This document shows positions 6,356 through 7,364 of a stretch of DNA of 7,364 nucleotides, piece after piece. Position 1 is the stretch's first letter. Every line of letters starts with the position of its first letter. Both the position numbers and the translations under genes were made by a program. This DNA is from Beijerinckiaceae bacterium (GTDB lineage: Bacteria; Pseudomonadota; Alphaproteobacteria; Rhizobiales; Beijerinckiaceae): positions 1-7,364 of the forward strand of contig CANHAW010000094.1 of NCBI GenBank assembly GCA_947458675.1, given 5' to 3'. The notes under the pieces are model-generated. The model was not told where the DNA came from. It did no database searches and saw only the letters and a program-made list of their open reading frames with translations.

Positions 6356-7364
6356 TCAATGGGCGGCCCGTGCGCGTTCGCGAATGAAGGCCTCGATCTT
6401 CGTCTGATCATTGGCAAGAACGGTGAAACGCTCTTGTTTGTCCATCAGCCCTGCAAGATGGCTCGGCAGGACAGGCTTTTGTCCCGTCGCCTTTTCAACC
6501 GCAGCGCCGAATTTCGCTGGATGAGCGGTCGACAAAACCACCATCGGCGTGGCGCGATCATGATGCGCAGCCTTGCGCGCTGCATGCACACCGACAGCCG
6601 TATGCGGATCGATCAAGACGCCGCATTCACGCCAGACGCGCGCCATTTCTTTTTCCGTGCCGGTCTCGCCGGTGCGATAGGCATCGAATTCCTGCGTGAT
6701 CTTGGTCAGCACGGAGACAGGCAATTCGAAGCGGCCCGATTGATTGAGGCTCGCCATGAGATTGCGCACAAGCGCGGCATCGCGCCCGCAGGCATCAAAA
6801 ATCAGACGTTCGAAATTGGACGAGACCTGAATGTCCATCGAGGGCGATTGCGTCGCATGAACGCCGCGCACTTCGTAAATGCCATCATTGAGCGTGCGCG
6901 CCAGAATGTCGTTTTCATTGGTGGCGATGATCAGACGCTCGATGGGCAGGCCCATGCGCTTGGCGGCATAGCCGGCGAGAATATCGCCGAAATTGCCTGT
7001 GGGCACGGCAAAGGAGACTTTGCGATGCGGCGCGCCCAGCACGACGGCGGAGGTGAAATAATAGACGATCTGCGCCACGACGCGCGCCCAATTGATCGAA
7101 TTCACGCCCGACAGGCCAATGCCGTCGCGGAAGGCGTGATTGTTGAACAGGCCTTTCAGAATGGCCTGGCAATCATCGAATGTGCCTTCGAGCGCAATCG
7201 TGTGAATATTGTCGCCCTCCACCGTCGTCATCTGGCGGCGCTGCACATCCGACACGCGGCCATGCGGATACATGATGAAGACATCGACCTGTTCGAGCCC
7301 GCGAAAGGCCTCGATCGCGGCAGCACCCGTGTCGCCCGATGTGGCGCCGACAATGGTCGCGCGC
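6356..7364 (-). CDS. thrC: Threonine synthase, 5' end beyond the window
   Basis: The last 335 residues of a proteobacterial long-form threonine synthase, the pyridoxal-phosphate enzyme that turns O-phosphohomoserine and water into threonine and phosphate, the final step of threonine synthesis in the cytoplasm. The visible part opens with RATIVGATSGDTGAAA, the phosphate-gripping glycine-rich motif of fold-type II enzymes. It continues through MYPHGRVSDVQRRQM, the GVNSINWARVVAQIVYYF stretch, VPTGNFGDILAGYAAKRMG and TNENDIL, and ends with a VLSTAHPAKF region and an RERARAAH tail. These are all strong family marks. About 130 N-terminal residues, including the lysine that holds the cofactor, lie past the right edge. 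The frame stays open to the edge with no internal stop. It is the first visible gene of the thrC, M16 peptidase, acetyltransferase series; its stop lies 16 bp before the peptidase start. No attenuator can be seen because the 5' end is absent. Confidence 0.97.
   Translation of the reverse strand, partial: RATIVGATSGDTGAAAIEAFRGLEQVDVFIMYPHGRVSDVQRRQMTTVEGDNIHTIALEGTFDDCQAILKGLFNNHAFRDGIGLSGVNSINWARVVAQIVYYFTSAVVLGAPHRKVSFAVPTGNFGDILAGYAAKRMGLPIERLIIATNENDILARTLNDGIYEVRGVHATQSPSMDIQVSSNFERLIFDACGRDAALVRNLMASLNQSGRFELPVSVLTKITQEFDAYRTGETGTEKEMARVWRECGVLIDPHTAVGVHAARKAAHHDRATPMVVLSTAHPAKFGAAVEKATGQKPVLPSHLAGLMDKQERFTVLANDQTKIEAFIRERARAAH

Noticed and set aside
5629..6387. 252-residue plus-strand open frame
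   Set aside because: It lies antisense within the M16 peptidase gene and has no recognisable domain; long antisense frames are common in G+C-rich coding DNA.
6340..6417. Longer M16 peptidase from an ATG at 6417
   Set aside because: The added 26 residues overlap the end of thrC and precede the typical family N-terminus MSVEITTLPSGLR; the shorter start has a plausible ribosome site.
1..7364. Search for tRNA, CRISPR array, insertion sequence, riboswitch, phage or defence genes
   Set aside because: No direct repeat series, terminal inverted repeats, transposase motifs or conserved RNA folds were seen; all six genes are of ordinary chromosomal type.

Overview
The window is a G+C-rich chromosomal segment of ordinary bacterial gene density. 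The protein sequences and gene order (threonine synthase, then an M16 processing-type peptidase, then a RimJ-like acetyltransferase; and a YqgE/AlgH gene divergent from a DsbD-alpha-like gene) look like an alphaproteobacterium of the order Hyphomicrobiales (Rhizobiales). That placement rests on remembered family resemblance, not on a search. There are no tRNAs, rRNAs, insertion sequences, CRISPR arrays or other signs of recent transfer. Six protein genes cover almost everything, and no gap reaches 300 bases.

Left end (1-769): a secreted DsbD-alpha-like protein runs leftward out of the window from an ATG at 672. The yqgE/algH gene starts at 770 on the other strand. The two share a 97-bp divergent intergenic region with two short inverted repeats.

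Centre (770-4285): yqgE ends at 1393, only 12 bp from the stop of a convergent gene of 959 codons. That gene encodes a membrane signalling protein: signal peptide, periplasmic domain, seven transmembrane helices, PAS, GGDEF and EAL. Its GGDEF signature is AGDQF, but the inhibitory-site RxxD is intact. Its EAL domain has lost several residues of the phosphodiesterase site. The protein therefore looks like a catalytically silent c-di-GMP receptor or relay, not an enzyme, and is the most interesting object here.

Right end (4464-7364): on the minus strand, threonine synthase (thrC, its N-terminal part beyond the window), a zinc-dependent M16 peptidase and a GNAT acetyltransferase follow each other with gaps of 16 bp and 16 bp. 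This is a tight apparent operon. The GGDEF/EAL gene lies 178 bp downstream in the same direction and may be read from the same transcript or from its own promoter. The operon joins an amino-acid biosynthesis enzyme with protein processing or modification enzymes and has no obvious single pathway; the grouping is probably conserved housekeeping linkage.
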